DNA of 64,000 nt, from the NCBI RefSeq assembly GCF_949987535.1, contig NW_026646035.1, forward strand, positions 124,001-188,000, in the 5' to 3' direction. The DNA is from Balaenoptera acutorostrata (Eukaryota; Chordata; Mammalia; Artiodactyla; Balaenopteridae). This document shows positions 10,548 to 24,616 of this stretch, piece by piece (position 1 is the first letter of the stretch; every line of letters starts with the position of its first letter). Under the pieces are notes generated by a model. That model made no database searches. It was not told the DNA's origin and saw only the letters and a list, made by a program, of their open reading frames with translations. The position numbers and the translations under genes were made by a program.

Positions 10548-12306
10548 CTGATTTTTAGTTTTCCCAATTTATAAGCCCATGAGTGGAAGTGCCCTATGCT
10601 CTGTAAGCTGAGTTTTTTAGATGTTTCAGGACACACCGTACACTTCTCCAGAGTGGCTGTTGGCAATTTACATCCCGCCCATCAGCGTAGCAAGGCTCCC
10701 GTTTCTCCATGGCCTGTCCTGCATTTCTGGTTTTGACACTTTATTCAGCATGGCCCTTTTGACCGATGGGAAGCGAGACTTCTTTGTAGCGCTGATTTGC
10801 CTTTCCAGGTTGCTTGGTTGGCCAAAAAGGGCGTATGCGTTTTTTCCTGAATATATTCAGGAAAAAACGCATACGCCCTTTTTGGCCAAGGGCATCATTG
10901 TCGAGGTTTCGCAGCTTTTCCTGTGCTTTAAAGGCGATTCGAATCTACCTCCTGAAATCTGTTTCCTGCAATTGTGCCTTGCTTTCAAATCCTCTTCGTT
11001 GCCTTCCCTCGATATATTTGTGGACGAGAGTTATCATTTATAACTCTGCAGGTTTGTGAATTGCAGTGCCCCTGAGCTCCATTTTTCAACTCGCTTTCTT
11101 GAAGGCTGGCCGCAAAAGCGCAGGATTGCTTCAGGCCCTATTCTGGTTCCGGGCGCAGGCTGAGCCTGTGGTTAATTCTTCTTCCTGATGGGAAAATAGA
11201 GTGAGCTGTGCCTGTCCCAACACCTAGAGCTAGTCTCTCATTGGTTCCCCCTCTTCCCGTTCATCCTCAGGACAAATTGCAACCTGTACGGAACAGGAGG
11301 TTAAAGGTGCTGATTCTCCAAGGAGGGAGATTGCTAGTAAAGCGGCTGGAATGGCGAACCCGAGCCCAAGGAGATGAGAAATGAGGAGCGTTTTAGAAAC
11401 GTTTCCCGATCACACGGTGTACCATCTTCTGGGTTTCTCATGCATGTTTTCGATGTAGGAAGATGCCCTTGAACCTGGAGATTTGGGACCCATGGGATGG
11501 GTACCACGCAGTATTCCTTTAAAGGGTCTGCGTTTGCTCCCCCAACCTCACCAAACCTCTCAGCCCCTGAGTGTCCACCCTTATGTCTCAATCAGCTGTG
11601 GGTCTAGATATGGTCAATACAGGTGGCATCACAGCCCCTGAACGAATTTGGTAAGAATTTCTCTCTCTTTCACTGTCTTCGTTTCACGGGTTTTTAAAAG
11701 TAATTGATTTTTATAATGGGGTTTAGCTGCTTTTCACTGCTGTGTTTATGCTGCTTTACACCCACTAGACTCACTTACAGAGAGATATCAATACATAGGT
11801 TTTAAGATTCTTACTAGTCAGATATATATCTTGGGCGGTGAATAGGGGGTCTTGAGTCCAGTTCACTGAGCAAGGAGTAGGTCTTGTCTATTACATATTG
11901 GGTTTATGGAACGGTATCTGAGCTAATTTGAAACCCTTGTTTTATGCATCACCCCATCTCACCTTTCCCGTTAAGCAGCCATAGTGTGTTTTCTAAACGT
12001 GTGACTCTGTTCTGTTTTGTAATTCAGTTCAAGTGTAGCGGTTTTTACATTGCCTCTATAAGTGATATCTTAGGATCAGTGTCTTTTTCTGTGTGACTTA
12101 TTTCACTTAGAATCGTCGTACCTAAATCCACTCATCATGCTGCTACTAGCCTTATGAGGTTGATTTCATGGCTGAGTGATATTCCTTTGTACATAAGGAC
12201 CACAACTTCTTTATCCATTTTCCTCTTTCCTGGGATATTTAAGGTGTAACGAAGTGGAGGTTCTTGTCAACAGAGCAGCCCTAAACTTTGGGGTGCCTGT
12301 GTCTTG
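10548..12306 (+). repeat. Satellite copy 7, class B+
   Basis: 1,759 bp; palindrome 10818-10889. Extra base gives GATATATATC near 11821. A at offset 366, T at 68. Closest partner by shared variants is copy 28. Confidence 0.95.
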
Positions 12307-14064
12307 CTGATTTTTAGTTTTCCCAATTTATACGCCCATGAGTGGAAGTGCCCTATGCTCTGTAAGCTGAGTTGTTTAGATGTTTCAGGACACACCGTAC
12401 ACTTCTCCAGAGTGGCTGTTGGCAATTTACATCCCGCCCATCAGCGTAGCAAGGCTCCCGTTTCTCCATGGCCTGTCCTGCATTTCTGGTTTTGACACTT
12501 TATTCAGCATGGCCCTTTTGACCGATGGGAAGCGAGACTTCTTTGTAGCGCTGATTTGCCTTTCCAGGTTGCTTGGTTGGCCAAAAAGGGCGTATGCGTT
12601 TTTTCCTGAATATATTCAGGAAAAAACGCATACGCCCTTTTTGGCCAAGGGCATCATTGTCGAGGTTTCGCCGCTTTTCCTGTTCTTTAAAGGCGATTCG
12701 AATCTACCTCCTGAAATCTGTTTCCTGCAATTCTGCCTTGCTTTCAAATCCTCTTCGTTGCCTTCCCTCGATATATTTGTGGACGAGAGTTATCATTTAT
12801 AACTCTGCAGGTTTGTGAATTGCAGTGCCCCTGAGCTCCATTTTTCAACTCGCTTTCTTGAAGGCTGGCCGCAAAAGCGCAGGATTGCTTCAGGCCCTAT
12901 TCTGGTTCCGGGCGCAGGCTGAGCCTGTGGTTAATTCTTCTTCCTGATGGGAAAATAGAGTGAGCTGTGCCTGTCCCAACACGTAGAGCTAGTCTCTCAT
13001 TGGTTCCCCCTCTTCCCGTTCATCCTCAGGACAAATTGCAACCTGTACGGAACAGGAGGTTAAAGGTGCTGATTCTCCAAGGAGGGAGATTGCTAGTAAA
13101 GCGGCTGGAATGGCGAACCCGAGCCCAAGGAGATGAGAAATGAGGTGCGTTTTAGAAACGTTTCCCGATCACACGGTGTACCATCTTCTGGGTTTCTCAT
13201 GCATGTTTTCGATGTAGGAAGATGCCCTTGAACCAGGAGATTTGGGACCCATGGGATGGGTACCACGCAGTATTCCTTTAAAGGGTCTGCGTTTGCTCCC
13301 CCAACCTCACCAAACCTCTCAGCCCCTGAGTGTCCACCCTTATGTCTCAATCACCTGTGGGTCTAGGTATGGTCAATCCAGGTGGCATCACAGCCCCTGA
13401 ACGAATTTGTTAAGAATTTCTCTCTCTTTCACTGTCTTTGTTTCACGGGTTTTTAAAAGTAATTGATTTTTATAATGGGGTTTAGCTGCTTTTCACTGCT
13501 GTGTTTATGCTGCTTTACACCCACTAGACTCACTTACAGAGAGATATCAATACATAGGTTTTAAGATTCTTACTAGTCAGATATATTCTTGGGCGGTGAA
13601 TAGGGGGTCTTGAGTCCAGTTCACTGAGCAAGGAGTAGGTCTTGTCTATTACATATTGGGTTTATGGAACGGTATCTGAGCTAATTTGAAACCCTTGTTT
13701 TATGCATCACCCCATCTCACCTTTCCCGTTAAGCAGCCATAGTGTGTTTTCTAAACGTGTGACTCTGTTCTGTTTTGTAATTCAGTTCATGTGTAGCGGT
13801 TTTTACATTCCCTCTATAAGTGATATCTTCTGATAAGTGTCTTTTTCTCTGTGACTTATTTCACTTACAATCGTCGTACCTAAATCCACTCATCATGCTG
13901 CTACTAGCCTTATGACGTTGATTTCATGGCTGAGTGATATTCCTTTGTACATAAGGACCACAACTTCTTTATCCATTTTCCTCTTTCCTGGGATATTTAA
14001 GGTGTAACGAAGTGGAGGTTCTTGTCAACAGAGCAGCCCTAAACTTTGGGGTGCCTGTGTCTTG
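12307..14064 (+). repeat. Satellite copy 8, class A
   Basis: 1,758 bp; palindrome 12577-12648. Combination T378, C427, G677 is shared with copy 13; copy 30 shares T378 and G677. Confidence 0.95.
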
Positions 14065-15823
14065 CTGATTTTTAGTTTTCCCAATTTATAAGCCCATGAG
14101 TGGAAGTGCCCTATGCTCTGTAAGCTGAGTTGTTTAGATGTTTCAGGACACACCGTACACTTCTCCAGAGTGGCTGTTGGCAATTTACATCCCGCCCATC
14201 AGCGTAGCAAGGCTCCCGTTTCTCCATGGCCTGTCCTGCATTTCTGGTTTTGACACTTTATTCAGCATGGCCCTTTTGACCGATGGGAAGCGAGACTTCT
14301 TTGTAGCGCTGATTTGCCTTTCCAGGTTGCTTGGTTGGCCAAAAAGGGCGTATGCGTTTTTTCCTGAATATATTCAGGAAAAAACGCATACGCCCTTTTT
14401 GGCCAAGGGCATCATTGTCGAGGTTTCGCAGCTTTTCCTGTGCTTTAAAGGCGATTCGAATCTACCTCCTGAAATCTGTTTCCTGCAATTGTGCCTTGCT
14501 TTCAAATCCTCTTCGTTGCCTTCCCTCGATATATTTGTGGACGAGAGTTATCATTTATAACTCTGCAGGTTTGTGAATTGCAGTGCCCCTGAGCTCCATT
14601 TTTCAACTCGCTTTCTTGAAGGCTGGCCGCAAAAGCGCAGGATTGCTTCAGGCCCTATTCTGGTTCCGGGCGCAGGCTGAGCCTGTGGTTAATTCTTCTT
14701 CCTGATGGGAAAATAGAGTGAGCTGTGCCTGTCCCAACACCTAGAGCTAGTCTCTCATTGGTTCCCCCTCTTCCCGTTCATCCTCAGGACAAATTGCAAC
14801 CTGTACGGAACAGGAGGTTAAAGGTGCTGATTCTCCAAGGAGGGAGATTGCTAGTAAAGCGGCTGGAATGGCGAACCCGAGCCCAAGGAGATGAGAAATG
14901 AGGAGCGTTTTAGAAACGTTTCCCGATCACACGGTGTACCATCTTCTGGGTTTCTCATGCATGTTTTCGATGTAGGAAGATGCCCTTGAACCTGGAGATT
15001 TGGGACCCATGGGATGGGTACCACGCAGTATTCCTTTAAAGGGTCTGCGTTTGCTCCCCCAACCTCACCAAACCTCTCAGCCCCTGAGTGTCCACCCTTA
15101 TGTCTCAATCAGCTGTGGGTCTAGATATGGTCAATACAGGTGGCATCACAGCCCCTGAACGAATTTGGTAAGAATTTCTCTCTCTTTCACTGTCTTCGTT
15201 TCACGGGTTTTTAAAAGTAATTGATTTTTATAATGGGGTTTAGCTGCTTTTCACTGCTGTGTTTATGCTGCTTTACACCCACTAGACTCACTTACAGAGA
15301 GATATCAATACATAGGTTTTAAGATTCTTACTAGTCAGATATATATCTTGGGCGGTGAATAGGGGGTCTTGAGTCCAGTTCACTGAGCAAGGAGTAGGTC
15401 TTGTCTATTACATATTGGGTTTATGGAACGGTATCTGAGCTAATTTGAAACCCTTGTTTTATGCATCACCCCATCTCACCTTTCCCGTTAAGCAGCCATA
15501 GTGTGTTTTCTAAACGTGTGACTCTGTTCTGTTTTGTAATTCAGTTCAAGTGTAGCGGTTTTTACATTGCCTCTATAAGTGATATCTTAGGATCAGTGTC
15601 TTTTTCTGTGTGACTTATTTCACTTAGAATCGTCGTACCTAAATCCACTCATCATGCTGCTACTAGCCTTATGAGGTTGATTTCATGGCTGAGTGATATT
15701 CCTTTGTACATAAGGACCACAACTTCTTTATCCATTTTCCTCTTTCCTGGGATATTTAAGGTGTAACGAAGTGGAGGTTCTTGTCAACAGAGCAGCCCTA
15801 AACTTTGGGGTGCCTGTGTCTTG
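14065..15823 (+). repeat. Satellite copy 9, class B+
   Basis: 1,759 bp; palindrome 14335-14406. A366, G854, GATATATATC near 15338. Same allele set as copies 14 and 31. Confidence 0.95.
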
Positions 15824-17581
15824 CTGATTTTTAGTTTTCCCAATTTATACGCCCATGAGTGGAAGTGCCCTATGCTCTGTAAGCTGAGTTGTTTAGATGT
15901 TTCAGGACACACCGTACACTTCTCCAGAGTGGCTGTTGGCAATTTACATCCCGCCCATCAGCGTAGCAAGGCTCCCGTTTCTCCATGGCCTGTCCTGCAT
16001 TTCTGGTTTTGACACTTTATTCAGCATGGCCCTTTTGACCGATGGGAAGCGAGACTTCTTTGTAGCGCTGATTTGCCTTTCCAGGTTGCTTGGTTGGCCA
16101 AAAAGGGCGTATGCGTTTTTTCCTGAATATATTCAGGAAAAAACGCATACGCCCTTTTTGGCCAAGGGCATCATTGTCGAGGTTTCGCCGCTTTTCCTGT
16201 GCTTTAAAGGCGATTCGAATCTACCTCCTGAAATCTGTTTCCTGCAATTCTGCCTTGCTTTCAAATCCTCTTCGTTGCCTTCCCTCGATATATTTGTGGA
16301 CGAGAGTTATCATTTATAACTCTGCAGGTTTGTGAATTGCAGTGCCCCTGAGCTCCATTTTTCAACTCGCTTTCTTGAAGGCTGGCCGCAAAAGCGCAGG
16401 ATTGCTTCAGGCCCTATTCTGGTTCCGGGCGCAGGCTGAGCCTGTGGTTAATTCTTCTTCCTGATGGGAAAATAGAGTGAGCTGTGCCTGTCCCAACACC
16501 TAGAGCTAGTCTCTCATTGGTTCCCCCTCTTCCCGTTCATCCTCAGGACAAATTGCAACCTGTACGGAACAGGAGGTTAAAGGTGCTGATTCTCCAAGGA
16601 GGGAGATTGCTAGTAAAGCGGCTGGAATGGCGAACCCGAGCCCAAGGAGATGAGAAATGAGGTGCGTTTTAGAAACGTTTCCCGATCACACGGTGTACCA
16701 TCTTCTGGGTTTCTCATGCATGTTTTCGATGTAGGAAGATGCCCTTGAACCAGGAGATTTGGGACCCATGGGATGGGTACCACGCAGTATTCCTTTAAAG
16801 GGTCTGCGTTTGCTCCCCCAACCTCACCAAACCTCTCAGCCCCTGAGTGTCCACCCTTATGTCTCAATCACCTGTGGGTCCAGGTATGGTCAATCCAGGT
16901 GGCATCACAGCCCCTGAACGAATTTGTTAAGAATTTTTCTCTCTTTCACTGTCTTTGTTTCACGGGTTTTTAAAAGTAATTGATTTTTATAATGGGGTTT
17001 AGCTGCTTTTCACTGCTGTGTTTATGCTGCTTTACACCCACTAGACTCACTTACAGAGAGATATCAATACATAGGTTTTAAGATTCTTACTAGTCAGATA
17101 TATTCTTGGGCGGTGAATAGGGGGTCTTGAGTCCAGTTCACTGAGCAAGGAGTAGGTCTTGTCTATTACATATTGGGTTTATGGAACGGTATCTGAGCTA
17201 ATTTCAAACCCTTGTTTTATGCATCACCCCATCTCACCTTTCCCGTTAAGCAGCCATAGTGTGTTTTCTAAACGTGTGACTCTGTTCTGTTTTGTAATTC
17301 AGTTCATGTGTAGCGGTTTTTACATTCCCTCTATAAGTGATATCTTCTGATAAGTGTCTTTTTCTCTGTGACTTATTTCACTTACAATCGTCGTACCTAA
17401 ATCCACTCATCATGCTGCTACTAGCCTTATGACGTTGATTTCATGGCTGAGTGATATTCCTTTGTACATAAGGACCACAACTTCTTTATCCATTTTCCTC
17501 TTTCCTGGGATATTTAAGGTGTAACGAAGTGGAGGTTCTTGTCAACAGAGCAGCCCTAAACTTTGGGGTGCCTGTGTCTTG
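15824..17581 (+). repeat. Satellite copy 10, class A
   Basis: 1,758 bp; palindrome 16094-16165. C427, C677, and AATTTTTCTC near 16931. Private T-to-C near 16881 removes a stop codon and opens a spurious 66-codon frame. Confidence 0.95.
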
Positions 17582-19340
17582 CTGATTTTTAGTTTTCCCA
17601 ATTTATAAGCCCATGAGTGGAAGTGCCCTATGCTCTGTAAGCTGAGTTGTTTAGATGTTTCAGGACACACCGTACACTTCTCCAGAGTGGCTGTTGGCAA
17701 TTTACATCCCGCCCATCAGCGTAGCAAGGCTCCCGTTTCTCCATGGCCTGTCCTGCATTTCTGGTTTTGACACTTTATTCAGCATGGCCCTTTTGACCGA
17801 TGGGAAGCGAGACTTCTTTGTAGCGCTGATTTGCCTTTCCAGGTTGCTTGGTTGGCCAAAAAGGGCGTATGCGTTTTTTCCTGAATATATTCAGGAAAAA
17901 ACGCATACGCCCTTTTTGGCCAAGGGCATCATTGTCGAGGTTTCGCAGCTTTTCCTGTGCTTTAAAGGCGATTCGAATCTACCTCCTGAAATCTGTTTCC
18001 TGCAATTGTGCCTTGCTTTCAAATCCTCTTCGTTGCCTTCCCTCGATATATTTGTGGACGAGAGTTATCATTTATAACTCTGCAGGTTTGTGAATTGCAG
18101 TGCCCCTGAGCTCCATTTTTCAACTCGCTTTCTTGAAGGCTGGCCGCAAAAGCGCAGGATTGCTTCAGGCCCTATTCTGGTTCCGGGCGCAGGCTGAGCC
18201 TGTGGTTAATTCTTCTTCCTGATGGGAAAATAGAGTGAGCTGTGCCTGTCCCAACACCTAGAGCTAGTCTCTCATTGGTTCCCCCTCTTCCCGTTCATCC
18301 TCAGGACAAATTGCAACCTGTACGGAACAGGAGGTTAAAGGTGCTGATTCTCCAAGGAGGGAGATTGCTAGTAAAGCGGCTGGAATGGCGAACCCGAGCC
18401 CAAGGAGATGAGAAATGAGGAGCGTTTTAGAAACCTTTCCCGATCACACGGTGTACCATCTTCTGGGTTTCTCATGCATGTTTTCGATGTAGGAAGATGC
18501 CCTTGAACCTGGAGATTTGGGACCCATGGGATGGGTACCACGCAGTATTCCTTTAAAGGGTCTGCGTTTGCTCCCCCAACCTCACCAAACCTCTCAGCCC
18601 CTGAGTGTCCACCCTTATGTCTCAATCAGCTGTGGGTCTAGATATGGTCAATACAGGTGGCATCACAGCCCCTGAACGAATTTGGTAAGAATTTCTCTCT
18701 CTTTCACTGTCTTCGTTTCACGGGTTTTTAAAAGTAATTGATTTTTATAATGGGGTTTAGCTGCTTTTCACTGCTGTGTTTATGCTGCTTTACACCCACT
18801 AGACTCACTTACAGAGAGATATCAATACATAGGTTTTAAGATTCTTACTAGTCAGATATATATCTTGGGCGGTGAATAGGGGGTCTTGAGTCCAGTTCAC
18901 TGAGCAAGGAGTAGGTCTTGTCTATTACATATTGGGTTTATGGAACGGTATCTGAGCTAATTTGAAACCCTTGTTTTATGCATCACCCCATCTCACCTTT
19001 CCCGTTAAGCAGCCATAGTGTGTTTTCTAAACGTGTGACTCTGTTCTGTTTTGTAATTCAGTTCAAGTGTAGCGGTTTTTACATTGCCTCTATAAGTGAT
19101 ATCTTAGGATCAGTGTCTTTTTCTGTGTGACTTATTTCACTTAGAATCGTCGTACCTAAATCCACTCATCATGCTGCTACTAGCCTTATGAGGTTGATTT
19201 CATGGCTGAGTGATATTCCTTTGTACATAAGGACCACAACTTCTTTATCCATTTTCCTCTTTCCTGGGATATTTAAGGTGTAACGAAGTGGAGGTTCTTG
19301 TCAACAGAGCAGCCCTAAACTTTGGGGTGCCTGTGTCTTG
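17582..19340 (+). repeat. Satellite copy 11, class B+
   Basis: 1,759 bp; palindrome 17852-17923. A366 and C854, the latter shared with the adjacent copy 12. Confidence 0.95.
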
Positions 19341-21099
19341 CTGATTTTTAGTTTTCCCAATTTATACGCCCATGAGTGGAAGTGCCCTATGCTCTGTAAG
19401 CTGAGTTGTTTAGATGTTTCAGGACACACCGTACACTTCTCCAGAGTGGCTGTTGGCAATTTACATCCCGCCCATCAGCGTAGCAAGGCTCCCGTTTCTC
19501 CATGGCCTGTCCTGCATTTCTGGTTTTGACACTTTATTCAGCATGGCCCTTTTGACCGATGGGAAGCGAGACTTCTTTGTAGCGCTGATTTGCCTTTCCA
19601 GGTTGCTTGGTTGGCCAAAAAGGGCGTATGCGTTTTTTCCTGAATATATTCAGGAAAAAACGCATACGCCCTTTTTGGCCAAGGGCATCATTGTCGAGGT
19701 TTCGCAGCTTTTCCTGTGCTTTAAAGGCGATTCGAATCTACCTCCTGAAATCTGTTTCCTGCAATTGTGCCTTGCTTTCAAATCCTCTTCGTTGCCTTCC
19801 CTCGATATATTTGTGGACGAGAGTTATCATTTATAACTCTGCAGGTTTGTGAATTGCAGTGCCCCTGAGCTCCATTTTTCAACTCGCTTTCTTGAAGGCT
19901 GGCCGCAAAAGCGCAGGATTGCTTCAGGCCCTATTCTGGTTCCGGGCGCAGGCTGAGCCTGTGGTTAATTCTTCTTCCTGATGGGAAAATAGAGTGAGCT
20001 GTGCCTGTCCCAACACCTAGAGCTAGTCTCTCATTGGTTCCCCCTCTTCCCGTTCATCCTCAGGACAAATTGCAACCTGTACGGAACAGGAGGTTAAAGG
20101 TGCTGATTCTCCAAGGAGGGAGATTGCTAGTAAAGCGGCTGGAATGGCGAACCCGAGCCCAAGGAGATGAGAAATGAGGAGCGTTTTAGAAACCTTTCCC
20201 GATCACACGGTGTACCATCTTCTGGGTTTCTCATGCATGTTTTCGATGTAGGAAGATGCCCTTGAACCTGGAGATTTGGGACCCATGGGATGGGTACCAC
20301 GCAGTATTCCTTTAAAGGGTCTGCGTTTGCTCCCCCAACCTCACCAAACCTCTCAGCCCCTGAGTGTCCACCCTTATGTCTCAATCAGCTGTGGGTCTAG
20401 ATATGGTCAATACAGGTGGCATCACAGCCCCTGAACGAATTTGGTAAGAATTTCTCTCTCTTTCACTGTCTTCGTTTCACGGGTTTTTAAAAGTAATTGA
20501 TTTTTATAATGGGGTTTAGCTGCTTTTCACTGCTGTGTTTATGCTGCTTTACACCCACTAGACTCACTTACAGAGAGATATCAATACATAGGTTTTAAGA
20601 TTCTTACTAGTCAGATATATATCTTGGGCGGTGAATAGGGGGTCTTGAGTCCAGTTCACTGAGCAAGGAGTAGGTCTTGTCTATTACATATTGGGTTTAT
20701 GGAACGGTATCTGAGCTAATTTGAAACCCTTGTTTTATGCATCACCCCATCTCACCTTTCCCGTTAAGCAGCCATAGTGTGTTTTCTAAACGTGTGACTC
20801 TGTTCTGTTTTGTAATTCAGTTCAAGTGTAGCGGTTTTTACATTGCCTCTATAAGTGATATCTTAGGATCAGTGTCTTTTTCTGTGTGACTTATTTCACT
20901 TAGAATCGTCGTACCTAAATCCACTCATCATGCTGCTACTAGCCTTATGAGGTTGATTTCATGGCTGAGTGATATTCCTTTGTACATAAGGACCACAACT
21001 TCTTTATCCATTTTCCTCTTTCCTGGGATATTTAAGGTGTAACGAAGTGGAGGTTCTTGTCAACAGAGCAGCCCTAAACTTTGGGGTGCCTGTGTCTTG
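19341..21099 (+). repeat. Satellite copy 12, class B+
   Basis: 1,759 bp; palindrome 19611-19682. A366, C854, C27. Differs from copy 11 mainly at offset 27. Confidence 0.95.
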
Positions 21100-22857
21100 C
21101 TGATTTTTAGTTTTCCCAATTTATACGCCCATGAGTGGAAGTGCCCTATGCTCTGTAAGCTGAGTTGTTTAGATGTTTCAGGACACACCGTACACTTCTC
21201 CAGAGTGGCTGTTGGCAATTTACATCCCGCCCATCAGCGTAGCAAGGCTCCCGTTTCTCCATGGCCTGTCCTGCATTTCTGGTTTTGACACTTTATTCAG
21301 CATGGCCCTTTTGACCGATGGGAAGCGAGACTTCTTTGTAGCGCTGATTTGCCTTTCCAGGTTGCTTGGTTGGCCAAAAAGGGCGTATGCGTTTTTTCCT
21401 GAATATATTCAGGAAAAAACGCATACGCCCTTTTTGGCCAAGGGCATCATTGTCGAGGTTTCGCCGCTTTTCCTGTTCTTTAAAGGCGATTCGAATCTAC
21501 CTCCTGAAATCTGTTTCCTGCAATTCTGCCTTGCTTTCAAATCCTCTTCGTTGCCTTCCCTCGATATATTTGTGGACGAGAGTTATCATTTATAACTCTG
21601 CAGGTTTGTGAATTGCAGTGCCCCTGAGCTCCATTTTTCAACTCGCTTTCTTGAAGGCTGGCCGCAAAAGCGCAGGATTGCTTCAGGCCCTATTCTGGTT
21701 CCGGGCGCAGGCTGAGCCTGTGGTTAATTCTTCTTCCTGATGGGAAAATAGAGTGAGCTGTGCCTGTCCCAACACGTAGAGCTAGTCTCTCATTGGTTCC
21801 CCCTCTTCCCGTTCATCCTCAGGACAAATTGCAACCTGTACGGAACAGGAGGTTAAAGGTGCTGATTCTCCAAGGAGGGAGATTGCTAGTAAAGCGGCTG
21901 GAATGGCGAACCCGAGCCCAAGGAGATGAGAAATGAGGTGCGTTTTAGAAACGTTTCCCGATCACACGGTGTACCATCTTCTGGGTTTCTCATGCATGTT
22001 TTCGATGTAGGAAGATGCCCTTGAACCAGGAGATTTGGGACCCATGGGATGGGTACCACGCAGTATTCCTTTAAAGGGTCTGCGTTTGCTCCCCCAACCT
22101 CACCAAACCTCTCAGCCCCTGAGTGTCCACCCTTATGTCTCAATCACCTGTGGGTCTAGGTATGGTCAATCCAGGTGGCATCACAGCCCCTGAACGAATT
22201 TGTTAAGAATTTCTCTCTCTTTCACTGTCTTTGTTTCACGGGTTTTTAAAAGTAATTGATTTTTATAATGGGGTTTAGCTGCTTTTCACTGCTGTGTTTA
22301 TGCTGCTTTACACCCACTAGACTCACTTACAGAGAGATATCAATACATAGGTTTTAAGATTCTTACTAGTCAGATATATTCTTGGGCGGTGAATAGGGGG
22401 TCTTGAGTCCAGTTCACTGAGCAAGGAGTAGGTCTTGTCTATTACATATTGGGTTTATGGAACGGTATCTGAGCTAATTTGAAACCCTTGTTTTATGCAT
22501 CACCCCATCTCACCTTTCCCGTTAAGCAGCCATAGTGTGTTTTCTAAACGTGTGACTCTGTTCTGTTTTGTAATTCAGTTCATGTGTAGCGGTTTTTACA
22601 TTCCCTCTATAAGTGATATCTTCTGATAAGTGTCTTTTTCTCTGTGACTTATTTCACTTACAATCGTCGTACCTAAATCCACTCATCATGCTGCTACTAG
22701 CCTTATGACGTTGATTTCATGGCTGAGTGATATTCCTTTGTACATAAGGACCACAACTTCTTTATCCATTTTCCTCTTTCCTGGGATATTTAAGGTGTAA
22801 CGAAGTGGAGGTTCTTGTCAACAGAGCAGCCCTAAACTTTGGGGTGCCTGTGTCTTG
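21100..22857 (+). repeat. Satellite copy 13, class A
   Basis: 1,758 bp; palindrome 21370-21441. T378, C427, G677 exactly as in copy 8, five copies (8,793 bp) upstream. Confidence 0.95.
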
Positions 22858-24616
22858 CTGATTTTTAGTTTTCCCAATTTATAAGCCCATGAGTGGAAGT
22901 GCCCTATGCTCTGTAAGCTGAGTTGTTTAGATGTTTCAGGACACACCGTACACTTCTCCAGAGTGGCTGTTGGCAATTTACATCCCGCCCATCAGCGTAG
23001 CAAGGCTCCCGTTTCTCCATGGCCTGTCCTGCATTTCTGGTTTTGACACTTTATTCAGCATGGCCCTTTTGACCGATGGGAAGCGAGACTTCTTTGTAGC
23101 GCTGATTTGCCTTTCCAGGTTGCTTGGTTGGCCAAAAAGGGCGTATGCGTTTTTTCCTGAATATATTCAGGAAAAAACGCATACGCCCTTTTTGGCCAAG
23201 GGCATCATTGTCGAGGTTTCGCAGCTTTTCCTGTGCTTTAAAGGCGATTCGAATCTACCTCCTGAAATCTGTTTCCTGCAATTGTGCCTTGCTTTCAAAT
23301 CCTCTTCGTTGCCTTCCCTCGATATATTTGTGGACGAGAGTTATCATTTATAACTCTGCAGGTTTGTGAATTGCAGTGCCCCTGAGCTCCATTTTTCAAC
23401 TCGCTTTCTTGAAGGCTGGCCGCAAAAGCGCAGGATTGCTTCAGGCCCTATTCTGGTTCCGGGCGCAGGCTGAGCCTGTGGTTAATTCTTCTTCCTGATG
23501 GGAAAATAGAGTGAGCTGTGCCTGTCCCAACACCTAGAGCTAGTCTCTCATTGGTTCCCCCTCTTCCCGTTCATCCTCAGGACAAATTGCAACCTGTACG
23601 GAACAGGAGGTTAAAGGTGCTGATTCTCCAAGGAGGGAGATTGCTAGTAAAGCGGCTGGAATGGCGAACCCGAGCCCAAGGAGATGAGAAATGAGGAGCG
23701 TTTTAGAAACGTTTCCCGATCACACGGTGTACCATCTTCTGGGTTTCTCATGCATGTTTTCGATGTAGGAAGATGCCCTTGAACCTGGAGATTTGGGACC
23801 CATGGGATGGGTACCACGCAGTATTCCTTTAAAGGGTCTGCGTTTGCTCCCCCAACCTCACCAAACCTCTCAGCCCCTGAGTGTCCACCCTTATGTCTCA
23901 ATCAGCTGTGGGTCTAGATATGGTCAATACAGGTGGCATCACAGCCCCTGAACGAATTTGGTAAGAATTTCTCTCTCTTTCACTGTCTTCGTTTCACGGG
24001 TTTTTAAAAGTAATTGATTTTTATAATGGGGTTTAGCTGCTTTTCACTGCTGTGTTTATGCTGCTTTACACCCACTAGACTCACTTACAGAGAGATATCA
24101 ATACATAGGTTTTAAGATTCTTACTAGTCAGATATATATCTTGGGCGGTGAATAGGGGGTCTTGAGTCCAGTTCACTGAGCAAGGAGTAGGTCTTGTCTA
24201 TTACATATTGGGTTTATGGAACGGTATCTGAGCTAATTTGAAACCCTTGTTTTATGCATCACCCCATCTCACCTTTCCCGTTAAGCAGCCATAGTGTGTT
24301 TTCTAAACGTGTGACTCTGTTCTGTTTTGTAATTCAGTTCAAGTGTAGCGGTTTTTACATTGCCTCTATAAGTGATATCTTAGGATCAGTGTCTTTTTCT
24401 GTGTGACTTATTTCACTTAGAATCGTCGTACCTAAATCCACTCATCATGCTGCTACTAGCCTTATGAGGTTGATTTCATGGCTGAGTGATATTCCTTTGT
24501 ACATAAGGACCACAACTTCTTTATCCATTTTCCTCTTTCCTGGGATATTTAAGGTGTAACGAAGTGGAGGTTCTTGTCAACAGAGCAGCCCTAAACTTTG
24601 GGGTGCCTGTGTCTTG
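22858..24616 (+). repeat. Satellite copy 14, class B+
   Basis: 1,759 bp; palindrome 23128-23199. A366, G854, A27; pairs with copy 9. Confidence 0.95.
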
